Source: Guillardia theta CCMP2712 (Eukaryota > Cryptophyceae > Pyrenomonadales > Geminigeraceae). Taken from it: a stretch of DNA of 64,000 nt. Under the pieces are notes generated by a model. It was not told the origin of the DNA. It ran no database searches and saw only the letters and a list, made by a program, of their open reading frames with translations. Below are positions 12,069-24,404 of the stretch, piece after piece; position 1 is the first letter of the stretch, and every line of letters begins with the position of its first letter. Position numbers and translations under genes: made by a program. The stretch covers positions 305,109-369,108 of the forward strand of contig NW_005434628.1 of NCBI RefSeq assembly GCF_000315625.1. Direction: 5' to 3'.

Positions 12069-15000
12069 ATGAGCTGCTTCGGAATCGCAGTTCAGGTCGA
12101 GCCAGAGCCAGAGCCAGAGCCCGAAGAAACCTACTCCTCGCTCAAGCTCCGCCTAGAGGAAGCGATCAAGACTAACTCCTCGCTCAAGCTCCGCCTAGAG
12201 GAAGCGATCAAGACTAACTCCAAACTCGAAGCGGCCTTGCACGATGCCATCACGCAGCAAACCCAGCTCACACAACAAGGCCTACAACAAAATATCAGAG
12301 AGATAGCAAAAACTTTGAACCCATCGCCTCAAGCTTCAGACGCACAGCATGCTACCCCAGTATCCCTCCCAGCTCCTCCCCAACATACAACCCTGCCCGC
12401 CAGCAACAGCGGCTGCCAAGCCAGGCAAGCCAGCGGCGAGGAGCTTGATCAGAGAGAGATTGATGAATGCGAAGAGTCTGGCTCGCCGCCAGCAGATCTT
12501 GGGTTCTCGAAAATTTGCTGGCCCATCCAGCAAACGTCCAGCCCACCTCAATGCATTCATATCTCAAGCAGAAGGATTGCAAGTGCGCCCAAGAGGGTGT
12601 ATGAGGCCATGAAGCAGCGAGATGATTGGAAGGACTTGACTTGTCCTGGGATAGTGATATCTCTGACGGGGGGGGTCCGCTCTACCTATCTTCGTATCCG
12701 CCCATCGTTGAATAATTGTTGCAGGCGCTGGAGTTCGAAATAAGCGATCGATCAACCGACTTCATCTTACAAGAATTGATGGACAGCATCAAGAAGCTGA
12801 ACCCCTTGATTGTCACTGGAGGGACGCGCTACGGCATTATGAAGTCGTACTGAGCTTCTCCTGTTAGCTCTGATGGCTGATAGATTTGTCGGAAAAGCTC
12901 GAGCCAAGTATGCAATGAATGTGAACCTGTTGGGTATTGCACCTTCTGCTGTGATCGAGATGCCCAAGGTACTTGCGAGTGAACGCTAGATTTTTCTGGG
13001 CGCTGATGAGTGTAAGATGGTGCAGGAGAACGAGGAGTCAGAAGAAGGACAGGAAACAGACTCTGAACTGGTAGAGACAAGAACCCTTGGATCGTCCGAA
13101 CAGCAGTGCGCTGAAGATGTCACAAACCGAGAACGAGCAGATTTCTCTGATGGGGAAAACAAAGATGGTTTAGGCGCCGAGCCGCCTGGCAATGAAGCAG
13201 TGCAAGAAAAATGTTTGTTGGTGAGCAAGACCTGCGGATGTGTGCCAGAAACGAATGATGAATCATCTTTCAGGATTTGAATCACTCACACTTCATTCTT
13301 GTCGAAAGCTTAAGCGATGAGAGCGTGAGAAAAGAATGGTGCCAGCGTTTTGGAGAGGAAACTAGTTTTAGGGCGGGACTTGAAAGAATCATCTCTGAGA
13401 ATTCCGCTGAGAAAATGATACTCTCGGTTTGTGTACAAGGAGGCTTGGGATCAGGTTCGTAAGGAGCCTGTCTGATGCCTAGAAACTGAAATTTCTCCGC
13501 AGTCAAGACAGTGTTGGATGCCGTTGAACAGGGCACTCCGTGTATGATAGTTGACGGGAGTGGCAGAGCAGCAGATCTGATCAGTGATGCGGTGAAGTTG
13601 TGTTTTCCCATGGGGAGTAAGGGGCGAATGGATAGTGCTTGCTTTGACAGGAGGCAACGAGCTTTATGCGATTATTTTGAAAGCTTGTGTGGAACCAAGT
13701 ATGAAACTGGGCAGTGGACAATCACTTCAAGTGATGATCAGAAGATATCTCGGATATTTGAGCCAGACAGGTCATGGAAAGATTTCTTGGAGATGTACCA
13801 ACTGCCCGAGTCCAGTCCACTGCTCATACATCAATTGTTCACATTAGCCAACAGCGGTAAGTGCTGGATTTTCGAAATCAACGAAGGACATCAAAGTGGA
13901 GACTTCAAAGATGCAATGTTGTATTGTCTTCTGCATGAGGTAGACAATCAGTTGCAGAAAAAAATCGATATTGATCAACAAGAAGCGGCAAAAAACCTTG
14001 AGTTCTCGAAACAGGATGAATTGATAACGCAAGCGTTGCATAAGAAGTTCAATTTAGCCATCAAGTTTCAAAGTCCCCATGTTTTGTCGCAAACGATCGC
14101 AAGTGCGTGGAAAGATGTGACAATGAAGCGATACGTCCATGAAGTAATCGAAGATGAGTTTGTGTTTGCATTTTGCAACTCAACAGCTGCAATGGTTGAG
14201 GTGTTGCTTCAAGAAGTACCTCATCTTGAATTTCTGCGCATTGGTTGGAAAGAGTCAAAGCTTGCCTTTACTAGGGGAAGCGGACTCATGACTTCAAAGG
14301 AATCGAAGGAAGCAAGAAGACGGTTGAGGCTTCTGAATGATTTAATGCCCAAAGTGCAGAAGGAAACGACACACGCTGGACTCCCTAAGAGAGATTTCAG
14401 AAGGTACCAGGATGAGACTAGGTTGTTTGACATTTCAGAGTTTGCAAATGTCCGCAACGAGATCGATCCTGAGATAGAAGAAGTAATTTCTCAGTTGGTC
14501 TTGAAACAAAGGCAGATGAGAAGCAAACTACGCTCGAGGGGTTTTCCCATAGTTCAATACAACTTGGGTGCAGATGGTCCCTTGGCTGACTTGTTCTTGT
14601 CCAGTGTCGTCACACAAAAGTTTGATCTTGCAGACTTGATCTGGAGGCTTTGGATCCCTGATATGGACAAACCTGGAGTTTTTTGGACTGAGCCAATCAA
14701 TTCGATCACTTATGCCCTCATGGTACTGCTCTTTACCCTCTCAGAGCCTTGTCATTCTTGTTTGCAGGCAGTAGGCTACTTGCGAAGGAAGTCATTGCGG
14801 GAGGTCAACACGACAAAGAGGATTTTGATGGAAGAGAAGGCAGATCATCTTGAAAGAAATGCTATTGAGGTTTATCATCATTCAATCAAAAATGATAAAG
14901 CGAAGGAGAGCATTCATGGAATCGAAAATGTGAATACACGCCTGACGTGGATATTCTACGTGATTGATAAGCGTTTGACAGATTTTGAATATCCGAACAA

Positions 15001-17089
15001 GAATTTTGGGTAAGTATACACTCATAGACTTGGCTGCCAATGGCTCGCAAGTCTTTCTCGACGAATGCTGCGAACCAACGATCATAGGGAACCTCTACGG
15101 TGATCTCGATCCCTCGACCCCCGTCTTGTCGGTTTTCCTTGGGGTCCTTCTTCTCGGTCTCCCCGCTATGACCGGGGGCTTTGGGATTCGTTATCGGCCG
15201 AGCACAGGAAGCTTCACGTGCACAACTCATTCACTGCTGGCAAACGTTCTGAAGTCACCTCGCAGATACCGGGAGCTTCGATCCGTGACGCAGCGATTTG
15301 AAAAACTTAAAGAACCGAGCGTGTTTGATCGATGGGGTAAACGTTCACCACTGCAGCCCTGGAAGCGATAACGTGACATCTCCGCTGCAGGCTGTTGCAT
15401 GTTCTCCCCCATTTCCATCTTTGTTTGGAAGGGGATAGAGCGCCTTGCTGCCACGATCTGCTTTACCCTTGTAGTGTATCCAACGTACGAGTTCTCCATC
15501 AAACTACATGAAATTCATATCTTGGAGTGGTTGTTGCTCGGGTGCAACCAAAGATCTTTGTGATGATGAGCGGCTTGACGTTGATTGCTTGCAGACATTA
15601 CATCGCATCTTTCATTCGTGGGAGTCTTGTTCTTATGCAGACGGAGAAAGAGACAAGCATTCCGTCAGGCGTGACTGACAGTAATTTAGACTTTGTTGCT
15701 TGGTATGTTTATGGTGCTTCATCAAAATTCGTATCAAAATTGACGTTGCTTTGCTGCAGGATGTACTCAGACCTCGTAGCTTTTGTGGCTTACGCTGTTG
15801 GTCTTGCTAGGCACGTGCAATGTATACGTCATACCGAAACATGTCGTGAAATTGATTTCACGCAAGACATGTAACCAACACCCGGAACGTTGGTTGTCGA
15901 AATTAATCCTTGTTCTGCAAGGATTGGCTTCTCAACGCCTTTTGTATCTTTTCGTTTCTCCTACTGCGTCTGCCTTTTCTTCTCCTATCTACGTCTTCTT
16001 CAATTTTGTCTTGTCAATCAACAAATCGGTGTTTTGGTAAGGCATCAGTAGATTTCGACACAATCAGATAATGTACACAGATTTGGATTATCTTCAGAAT
16101 AAGCATGATCACCATACAGTTTCTAATCGTGTAGGTCTTTTGACAAACGATTCTTTTGTTGTAATTATTTGTGATTCTGCAGATACTTCATTTTCCTGAT
16201 GGCTCTATCTATCCTATTGCTTGGGGCAACTTTGATCAAGGTAATCGAAACTGCAACAGGATTGAGAGGCAGTTGCTCATTGGTTGTAAGCCCTTACAAG
16301 ACACTTGCCACGTTGATATGGAACAGCTTGACATCTACAACTACGTGACATGCTACAGCACCTGGTGGATCTATCGATCCTTATTGATCGTAATCCTTAA
16401 TGCGAACTGGAAGCAGTTGTGACGGGTCTGCAGTCCTGGGGAGAAGTAAGCATGCAAGAGATTACAAACGGTGTTTTTGTTTTGGCGGTGAACCCCTTGC
16501 GATCTAACAAGCCTTGCACAGACACATCGATTGCAGTTTTTGTTTTAACTTACGTTGTTTTGAACGTCATCCTCATGAACCTGCTGATTGCTCTCATGAC
16601 TGACACTTATCAGGAAAGTCTTGAAAGCAGAAGTTTGTTGTGCCTGATGTACCTTTCAGACCCTCCGTAAGCAATCAAGAAAACAGTGGTTGATAGATAT
16701 CGTGAATATCACCAGGGACAATTCAATGTGAGAGCAGCTGCATAGATTGAACGCAAGGACTTCCAACTGACCAAGATGTCAGGATCGATTGTGACTTTTT
16801 ATTTCCATTCTTCGTGTTGCCATTCTATCTGCTATCGTCTCAAGATTTTTGGCGCAAGAGATATTCCAGCGATTTTCCAATATTGGGAGGCATGCTCAAA
16901 GAATCTGGCAACAAAACTCGTTGGAGGCCTTTCGATCACAGCAGGCCTGACTCGGATGTTGTAAGAATTGTAACTGACGCGAAGGAGAGGAATGAGCTTC
17001 AAAGATTCGTCGCCATCGTGGCTGAGGCAAAACGGCAAGTCAACAAGCAGCTGAGAAGAGAAAAAAAGAAGGAAGAGGCAGCCAACTAA
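12069..17089 (+). CDS. TRPM-like cation channel (SLOG domain plus TRP transmembrane region), multi-exon
   Basis: Predicted TRP-superfamily cation channel of the melastatin type. Start ATG 12069 (MSCFGIAVQ). An N-terminal coiled coil contains a 14-residue tandem duplication. The SLOG/LSDAT nucleotide-sensing domain is recognisable: PGIVISLTGG (near 12650), LNPLIVTGGTRYGIMKS (12800), LLGIAPSAVIE (12930), LNHSHFILVES (13280), and TPCMIVDGSGRAADLIS (13535). Intron 12847-12883 is only 37 nt and preserves frame. The long exon to about 15010 matches the ankyrin-like melastatin homology region. Next come the pre-S1 segment (FLDECCEPTIIGNLYGDLD, 15060), S1/S2 (IERLAATICFTLVVYPTY, 15440), S3 (DLVAFVAYAVGLARHV, 15770), S5 (YFIFLMALSILLLGATL, 16190), and S6 (VVLNVILMNLLIALMTDTY, 16550). 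The C-terminus is a basic coiled coil ending at TAA 17087-17089. No Nudix or kinase tail is seen. Exons between 15000 and 16700 are approximate. Confidence 0.82.
12135..12218 (+). repeat. Tandem duplication of 42 bp inside the TRPM-like coding region
   Basis: Two identical adjacent 42-bp units (12135-12176 and 12177-12218) each encode SSLKLRLEEAIKTN. The unit is 14 residues, two heptads, so the duplication lengthens a coiled coil without changing its register. The absence of substitutions points to a recent event. Confidence 0.95.
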
Positions 17090-17299
17090 AATAAAGAAGA
17101 GACAACGCAATCTCTAGTCCAACCACATGAGCGGCGGCATGCACGAGATGCAGGGGAATAAGGATCAGGACAAGGAGCAGTGGCGCAAGGGTTCTGGATA
17201 TTCAATCCTATCTAACAACCAATAATGCGAGAAAGACGGCAGCCTGCCCCTGGGGATGGGAAGTACCAGGGGATGAAGCAATCTAAAGCAGACTGAGGC

Positions 17300-20200
17300 C
17301 TATGCTGTATGTGGAGGACGACTGCGTTTGTTGGTGGGACGCCTTGCCGAGCGATTTCCATGGGTGCGTGACACTGAAAGTTGCCAGTGAAGCTCTTCAG
17401 CGCTTGGCTCGTCGGAGGAGTAGGTGGGCCATGAGACTGCGATCTTCTTCGTGTTCGATTCGATTATGATCGCCAATCCCAACCTCTTGTAAAGATTGAT
17501 CGCGTTGCATGTTTGTTTGATCGCGTTGGATGTATGTTTAAGGGGAGGGGAGGGGAGAGGAGAGGAGCTAGAATCAGAGATGAGAGAACGTGAGAGGAGG
17601 GGAGTAGAGGATGAATCGGGGGCTTCCTCGTCTCATTCACACGCTGCTGAAAGAAAATGCAATCAAAGAGTAGATAGAGTGTTGACGGCCTTGTTCTCCT
17701 CATCGTGTGCTCGACATGTTCGAGCTCTTTGCTTTCAACCTCGCCAGCATTCCTTGCAGCCAAATCAGACAACATCTGTATGTGTAGCATACGAACCCTT
17801 GATGTCTGACGAGCTCACTTGATCGATGATGTCCGGAGCATTGTTCTTGACTGACATGACAATTTCTATCCGATCTATCGGTTCAGCCTCATCCATTCTC
17901 ATCACGACAAGTTACCTCGTTGTGGAGGAGAAGCGAGCGAGGAGTTGACGTCGGATGTATCGGTGGGCGGCTGGTTTGACTCTGTTTTGTTCGCTTGCCT
18001 ATTCACCCACGTGTGTAAGCAGCGCAAGGGGTAAGGAAGCAGGTTACCTTCTGTGAGAGGTTTCGGACGTGTTGCTGGCGACTGGACTCTTGGATGAGCT
18101 CTGCTGAGGCATCAGGAGTGAAGATGGAGGACGGGGACGAGAAGGAGAGGAAGGAGAAGGAGGGGAAGGAGAGGGAAGGGAAAGGGCAGAGTAGTGGAGC
18201 CGGGAGGGGGCGGGGGGGGGGGTGACTAGGGGAAAGAAGGGAGGAAAATTAAATGCCGAGAAGGTTGTCATGGGGGCGAGTAGTTGACCTGCTCGATGTG
18301 ATCCGTGATGGCATCGTCCTGGAAGAATTCTGTCGAGTGATAGCTCACTGTCGACCTTCCTACTTCCTGCTGCCGTGATAAACGCTGAGAGAGGGAGAGG
18401 GAGAGAGGGAGGGAGGGAGAGAGAGAAGGAGAGAGAGAAGGACAAAAAAGTCAGGCGAATCACAAGATGAGAGTAGATGACGATGAGGAGCTACGTCGAC
18501 ACAAGTGACAGACATGGGGGTTGACCAATGCAGTAGCAGCTCAGGAATCCTCTAGAAAGCGTTACTGACCTCGATCATCTCCTCTATCGCGTTGAACCTC
18601 GTGGAGACTGTGCTGTGGATTGTGAGGACTTGTGAACTGACCTGAGCAGAAGCGTGAGAAAGAGGAGCGGGCTGGTAGTGGGAGGGCAACGGGAAGAGAG
18701 CAGGGAAAGAAGAGGAGGAAGACGAGGCCAAAGGAGGATGAAGAGGGCCTCTACTTTCTCAAGGCTCTGCGCAAGGGCCTCTTGGCTCTCGACTGCGTTG
18801 AGTGATCGCTGCTCAAGCCCTGAGGAGAGAAAGTTGAGCAGGAGGACAGGAACAGTACAGAAGGGCAGACGAACATACGGATGAAGTAAGAGGTGAGATG
18901 AAGTGATGAGAACTAGAACAAGGAATGGAAAGGGATATGAAGACGAGAGAGTAGGGATGGAAAACATCACCGATCTCCATCCGTGCACTGCATTTCTAAG
19001 TGGTGCAAATACAGGATTGAGCACTACCTGAGATCTTCACTGCACTCTCAGAGTAAATCTGTTGAGCTTGACTGTTCCAAGGGGAGTAAGAAGGTTGGGA
19101 GGGGTAGAAGTTTCATACTTGATCATTTGCTCGATCATCTCAGAAGTATTCTTGTAATCTGAGGCAACCACGAGTCAGCGAGCCAGTTGTATGTCTTCTT
19201 GTCCGTTGCCTCGCTCCAGACGATTCAGAAGGGTCTTCTCTACTGACTTGACGGTCTTGATGCTTCTTGTGTGTTGGAGCTGTCAAAGACGATGATGTCA
19301 ATCACGGGAAAAGTCTTGACGAGCTAGTCAAACTACTTTGTTGTCAACATCCAGCGACGAGACCAGGCGATCGACAGGCCTGAGAGCAGCAGCAGCTCTC
19401 ATCGTCTCCATTCTCAACCTCCTGAAGGATCGGATCGACTGGTTCATCCTCACCAGCTGCGGACATGACTCACTCCCAGCTCGGCGAGGCTTTTCTCACC
19501 TCGGCAAGCTGAAGAAACTTCTCCAGCACGGATGGAGCTCGGATCGCGCACGTGCGTTCGAACATGACTCTGCGCTGTTTCATGGATGCGTCCTCTGATG
19601 GGAGCGAGGGGAAAAGTTTTCCGCTGCTGTGACGAAGAAGTTCGGAGTTGTCATGGTGCCTCTGAAACTTCCACCAGCTGGGAGAAAGGTGAGAGCAGCA
19701 GAGGACGATGAGAACAGATGGCAGAGGGTGCGGGTCAAACAAGGACGGGATAATTAAGGTTAGGAATGAGCGGTAGGGAGGAGGGAGAGTCTGAGAATAC
19801 AGATGAAGTGATTACCGGGCAAGCAAGGTCGCGGCTGAAATCTTGAGTTCCTCAAGTTTCACCTGATCACTGATTGTCAACACGGCTGCAGGTAATGCGA
19901 TGGTGATGTTGCCGCTCGATCAATGCAGAGAAGAAGCTGCGTCATGTCGCTTGACATCTTCGAGCTTTGAAAAACATTCAACAGCTGTTTCATCGAGAAA
20001 GTGATCACAAGACCTGTTGAGCAGGGCGATGAACAAGAAGATTGCCCACACAGTTCCCAGCAGAGCAGTTAACACCAACACGATCTGTATATAATCTCGT
20101 CAGCATACAGAAGGATTCGACGTCACAAGGGAGGCAAACCTGTCCAAAGTGAGATTGAGCATACGATTGTTCGTTCAACATCCCAAAGAAAGCAAGTGCC

Positions 20201-21782
20201 ACTGTCCTCACACTGTCCCTGATCGCCTTGACGTTAAACCCTCTTGACGCCAAACCCTTCCCTCCATACCAGAAGAAGTAGAAGTCACTCCCTGTCAGCT
20301 GGGCGTTGACAGGCAGTTCTGCAATCCGAATCGCATCTGAACCCGCCAGGGAAGGTGAGAAACAGCTGGACGTTTTCACTTCTCACATGCGAGGACGAGG
20401 ATCGCGAAGACCATAACGAAGATGACACAGCTGACGGGACGTTTGCCCAGCACCCACTGCACACATACAAGATGTCATCTCATCTGTCAGCAGTGAAATG
20501 CAGTACCCGGCTGACAAACTCGTCGGAAGAAGGGAGAGAAGATTGGAGGCCCATGATCCGGGCAATCTGTACAGATCGAGCAAGCCTGGGTTGGTCCCTT
20601 TCAGTGAGAAAAAGACGTCAAGAGTTCATCGCAAGACCTCATCTCTCTCCAAAACAAATGTTTGATAGATCGGAACACACTGAAGCATCTCTGAATGGAG
20701 TTTTTCAGTTGCGATATCGGTGTTTGGATATAAGAATACCAACAGTCCAAAGAATGCTCCCAGATCATCTGCAATTCAACAAACTTCAGTAGAACATTTC
20801 TTGCTTGCTGATTCTGGCCACCTGCATGATATCTCGACTGCATTCCATCAGGTCGAACGTTCCCATCAATCTGAAGTCTTATCAGAAGGCACTTGGAGAG
20901 TAGAGCGCGGAGATAGCAAGAAAGAAGAAAGGCAGACGAAGTGAGGGCCAAACACGGATAGGGAAGCAGAGCATGCAGCAGAAGAACAGGAGGAGGTTGA
21001 GGCAGATGGGAAGGAGGAAATATGGACACTGGCCAGGGAGCATGGTTAAACCTCGTAGTTTGAGAACGGAGGATTGACAGGCATCAAAATGAATCCTTCA
21101 ACCGCATACCTAAACAAGTGATCAGTTGTAATGGTTCATAACATCATCGAAAGCATCGGTCACCATGAGATAAAGATCGCGACGTCCAAGGTGGGACTGA
21201 ATGTCAGAGGAGCATCATGAACCAACTCCTGCAAGGCTAGGTGAGTACGTCCCCTATCCACCGCGTCCTCCACTTACCTTGATAACCAAATGGCTGCGAA
21301 GATAACGAAGCAGCTGAAAGAAGGCTGCCACTGCAAACAAACATCCGATGCTTCTGAGGACTTCAACGTTGCCCGGGAGCTGCAACCAGCAGTCAAGATT
21401 CCAATCAGGACCAGCAAGATCAAACCAGCTTGCATCGATGGCCTCTTGAGACAGCAACCTTACACTCCTCCGTCTCAAGCTGGGTGACCCCCATATGAAG
21501 CCTGTACTCCCTTGTGGCGATTAGAAAGAAACAGCTTGCCAGACACAAGACAGTGATGGTGTGAGCGAGGTACGAGCAATGCTGTATGGTTTCATTTAGC
21601 TTTCCACCTGCATGATCACCACGCATCTTGAGCTTCAGCTGTGGCTTCACATTCTTCTTCTCCAACTCTTGATCCACAATGTTAGCCTCTGCTGGGCTCT
21701 CCTTGGAAAACCCGAGATACTCTGATTTCTCCGGAGTTTCAAACGTCTCTCCCGGCAGCATGCTGCCTCCTTCCTCTGCCAT
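17300..21782 (-). CDS. SK-like six-transmembrane channel with non-canonical pore, multi-exon
   Basis: Start ATG 21782 (MAEEGGSMLPGE). S1: YLAHTITVLCLASCFFLIA, near 21570. After an intron the S2 segment reads IGCLFAVAAFFQLLRYLRS (21340). The S3 exon (21225-21090) reads LTFSPTLDVAIFISW and then YAVEGFILMPVNPPF, resembling the S2-S3 region of small-conductance Ca2+-activated K+ channels and their protist relatives. S5: LGKRPVSCVIFVMVFAILVL then YAIRIAEL, near 20450-20320. The pore exon (about 20345-20137) contains TVALAFFGMLNEQSYAQSHF where family members have a T-x-G-Y-G-D filter. S6: VLVLTALLGTVWAIFLFIAL (20090-20015). The tail has several coiled-coil exons and ends at 17300, about 210 bp from the convergent TRPM-like gene. 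Assignment to the SK-like family rests on topology and S3/S5/S6 similarity. The 3' exons (17300-19900) are tentatively joined. Confidence 0.6.
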
Positions 21783-21959
21783 GGCTGGAGGGAATCTTCG
21801 TTTGAGCTCCACGTGTCAACCTGCTGCTCTTGCGCTTCTCCTCAGCCTATCACCATCAACTTGCTTGCGCATGCCGTTGTAATGCCATGGAAGAGCAATA
21901 ATAAAAAAAGTCAAATGTGCTTAACGGCTGCTCAACCGCCGACTCACCTCAGTGAGTCA

Positions 21960-22110
21960 CTCGGTGATCGGACCGAGCGGCGGCCGCTGGCCGGGCCGTG
22001 GGCTACCGTACGGCCGGGTGACAATACTGGGCCCGGCAGCTCAGACTGAGCTGCTGGGCAACTTGTCCGTTGTGATAGTCGCCCGGCAGCTCAGCCTGAC
22101 ATTTCGGCCT
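21960..22110. repeat. GC-rich dispersed element (copy 1)
   Basis: An intergenic block dense in GGCCGG/CCCGG words, introduced by CTCAGTGAGTCACTCGGTGA. Similar blocks occur near 11915, 24235, 27285, 52145-52330 and 58060-58400. It contains no reading frame that looks coding. Confidence 0.5.
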
Positions 22111-22533
22111 TGCCCCGGAGCGTCACTAGAACCTTTGTGTATCTTGAAGTGTAATGCCGCTTACAGTAAACGTCCTTACAATGCAAGCCAGGGAGAGGGC
22201 TACCGTACTAGCCTGGCTATCATTTATTTTGATCGTTGTTCCTGACAATGTCACAGCCAACCACAGCGGTCACTTCGATGATCGGACTACGATGATGAAG
22301 CACTGGCTGGCACCGTCTGAGAGCTGATTTGACATAGACCAGGTCCGCCGGGACTCGGTATTATGTCTATGCTGGAACAATCACTCGTAACTTGACTAGA
22401 CATGCAAGTCATTCGAAGCTCTGTACTTTCTTCACGTCGATTCGGTTGAGAAAGCTTTCAGTTTGAATCAGAGCTGCTGGAATCAAGAATCAGGGTCAAG
22501 TATGAAGAAACACGGAAGTTGTGTTCGCCAGCT

Positions 22534-23917
22534 TCATTGCTCGCTCTGTTTCTTCTTCCAGAAGCCCCAGCGCCGTCTCTCTTCCTGGAGAGCGTCGGCA
22601 AATTTCTGGACCATCGAGTTAGAAATCGCCTTGTCATTCCTGTTGACCTTTGCACCAGTTTCTCCATCGACACTGTTGAAGCGCATCGTTAGCCGTCAAT
22701 AGAAGCACCGCCAATGGACTCGAACCTCATGATCCACACCGATTGCACTTCGTTCTCTGGGAAGCGAACGTTCTTAGGCTTCGTTCCCTCTAGTACCACA
22801 CCAAGTCTGGAGGAACTTTTTGCTTTCAAGTTGGGAGATCCAAGGCTGAGAGATTTCTTGGAGGCGTTGAGAGAAGGACTCTCTTGGCCTTGCTCACCGA
22901 AGAGAGAATCAGGATTCTGCTTCACTCCTGGGCTCGACGAGTTTCGAAGGAAATCCCACACCCTCTTCGGAGTGTCTGGGCTGCTTGGGGTTGGGGGCGG
23001 TGCATCTACACACGAAGCAGAGTTGATCTCTGCTGTGTAGACTGCTTCTTGCAACCTTGAAACAGGTTGAAGATCAGCAGAGAAGCGATGATGTGAAACA
23101 TCTACCTCTTGTCTAGCTCCAAAATCGACTCGTCTGCATCCAATCCCTCAAAAATGAGGTCCCTGGACAATGTTTTTCTTTTTGTGTGCTCGTCACTGCC
23201 TTGACTGATCGATGAATCTCCAGACGGGGGGATGGAGAGCAGCTGGCTATCGAGCAAGCTTCTCCACGAACTGATCCAAGAAAAGTTGAAAGAGGGCATT
23301 TTTTCGAATTCCTTCCTCTCCTTGGAATCATTTTCTGTTGACTTCGGCTGTGGCTCGGCGAGACCGGTGCCTTCTCCCCAGAAAGCAGCCTGTCGAGATG
23401 CCGCCTGAGCTCGTTTGGACTCTCCTAGCTTATCCAGAGCCTCGCTCTTGCGAACCCATGCCTTTGACCCACCAGTGATCTCCAGAAGAAATGAAAATTA
23501 GAATTCTTACCCGGGACCATTTCGGTTTTAATGACACGCTTTTTTCTGCATCTTCAAGCGCTGCTTTGTAGTCTTCAGTCCGAAGATGTGCTGCAGACCT
23601 TGCATGCGAAGTCAAATGTACTTGAATGAAATGTGAAAATCAGCGAGATCAAACCGACCTGTTCGCATAGAGGACTGCGAGTTTTGAATCAGAGAGACAT
23701 TGACTACCGGCATTTATCGCAGTGGAATAATGTGTGATCGCTTCGGCGAAGAGCTCTTGATGCCTGGAATGACATTCAGAGAAGCATGTGCGTGAGGAAT
23801 AAGGCATTACAGTGACAGGTCCCCCTGGTTCTTTGACCATTTGATTAACCTTCTGAGCGGCTTACCAGCTTTCTTCGATCGGGTTTGAAGTTTCCGGGAT
23901 TTGTTTGCCTCTGCCAT
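22534..23917 (-). CDS. TPR-domain protein, STI1/HOP-like
   Basis: Predicted cytosolic co-chaperone or adaptor. Start ATG 23917 (MAEANKSRKLQTRSKKA). The TPR units are FAEAITHYSTAINAGSQCL and KLAVLYANRSAAHLRTEDYK (23750-23590), then AALEDAEKSVSLKPKWS and a third partial helix pair (23400). The pattern Y-x-x-A-I-x-x-Y-T/S-x-A-I and A-x-x-Y-x-N-R-S is typical of Hsp90/Hsp70-binding TPR domains. After the TPRs comes a Ser-rich region (LLDSQLLSIPPSGDSSISQG, 23250) and a less conserved tail (23054-22700). The frame closes at 22689; alternatively a short intron leads to a last exon (VDGETGAKVNRNDKAIS ... RRRWGFWKKKQSEQ) with stop at 22534-22536, which looks more protein-like. The exact substrate or partner is unknown. 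Confidence 0.7.
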
Positions 23918-24404
23918 GCCGCTAACGTTCTCTTTCTGCCTCTCGGTAATGGTCAGTGACCTTGTATTCACTTAAGCAAAAACCAGCACTCACCATCGTC
24001 TTTCATTTACTTTCATTTCCAAGTGCAGATGCATCTTAGTTAAAAATTCTCAACATTCTCAAAATCCTTCAATTCGGCATTGATCTCAGCTTGACATCTA
24101 TCATGTTGTCCGCACATACATCACAGTAGCAAGCCCTCCCTCAAGCCTCATGTCAGCATCGATGCATCGCAGTATTAGTTAGACAAGGAAAAAACCTACT
24201 AGGCTAGTCAAACTTATTCAAGTTGCCGCAGCGACCCCGAGCCGGGCCCCGGTCGTCGGCGGCCCAGGTGACCGACCGTACTCACAGAGTCATGCAGGAC
24301 ATATTGCTCACGTTGCCTTCGTCATCCTGACGGTTTGAGTAAAGGGCCTGACGGTTGTTCTCACCTCTGTGACTACTGGCCTCTGATCCACAATCCATGA
24401 AGCT
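23918..24404. other. Intergenic spacer with GC-rich element
   Basis: About 490 bp upstream of the TPR gene. The middle is AT-rich; a CCGGGCCCCGG-type GC-rich block lies at about 24234-24285, just outside the start of the inverted duplication. No gene recognised. Confidence 0.4.

Noticed and set aside
17450..17475. tRNA-like GTTCGATTC T-loop string
   Set aside because: No matching acceptor stem or anticodon arm in the neighbourhood.
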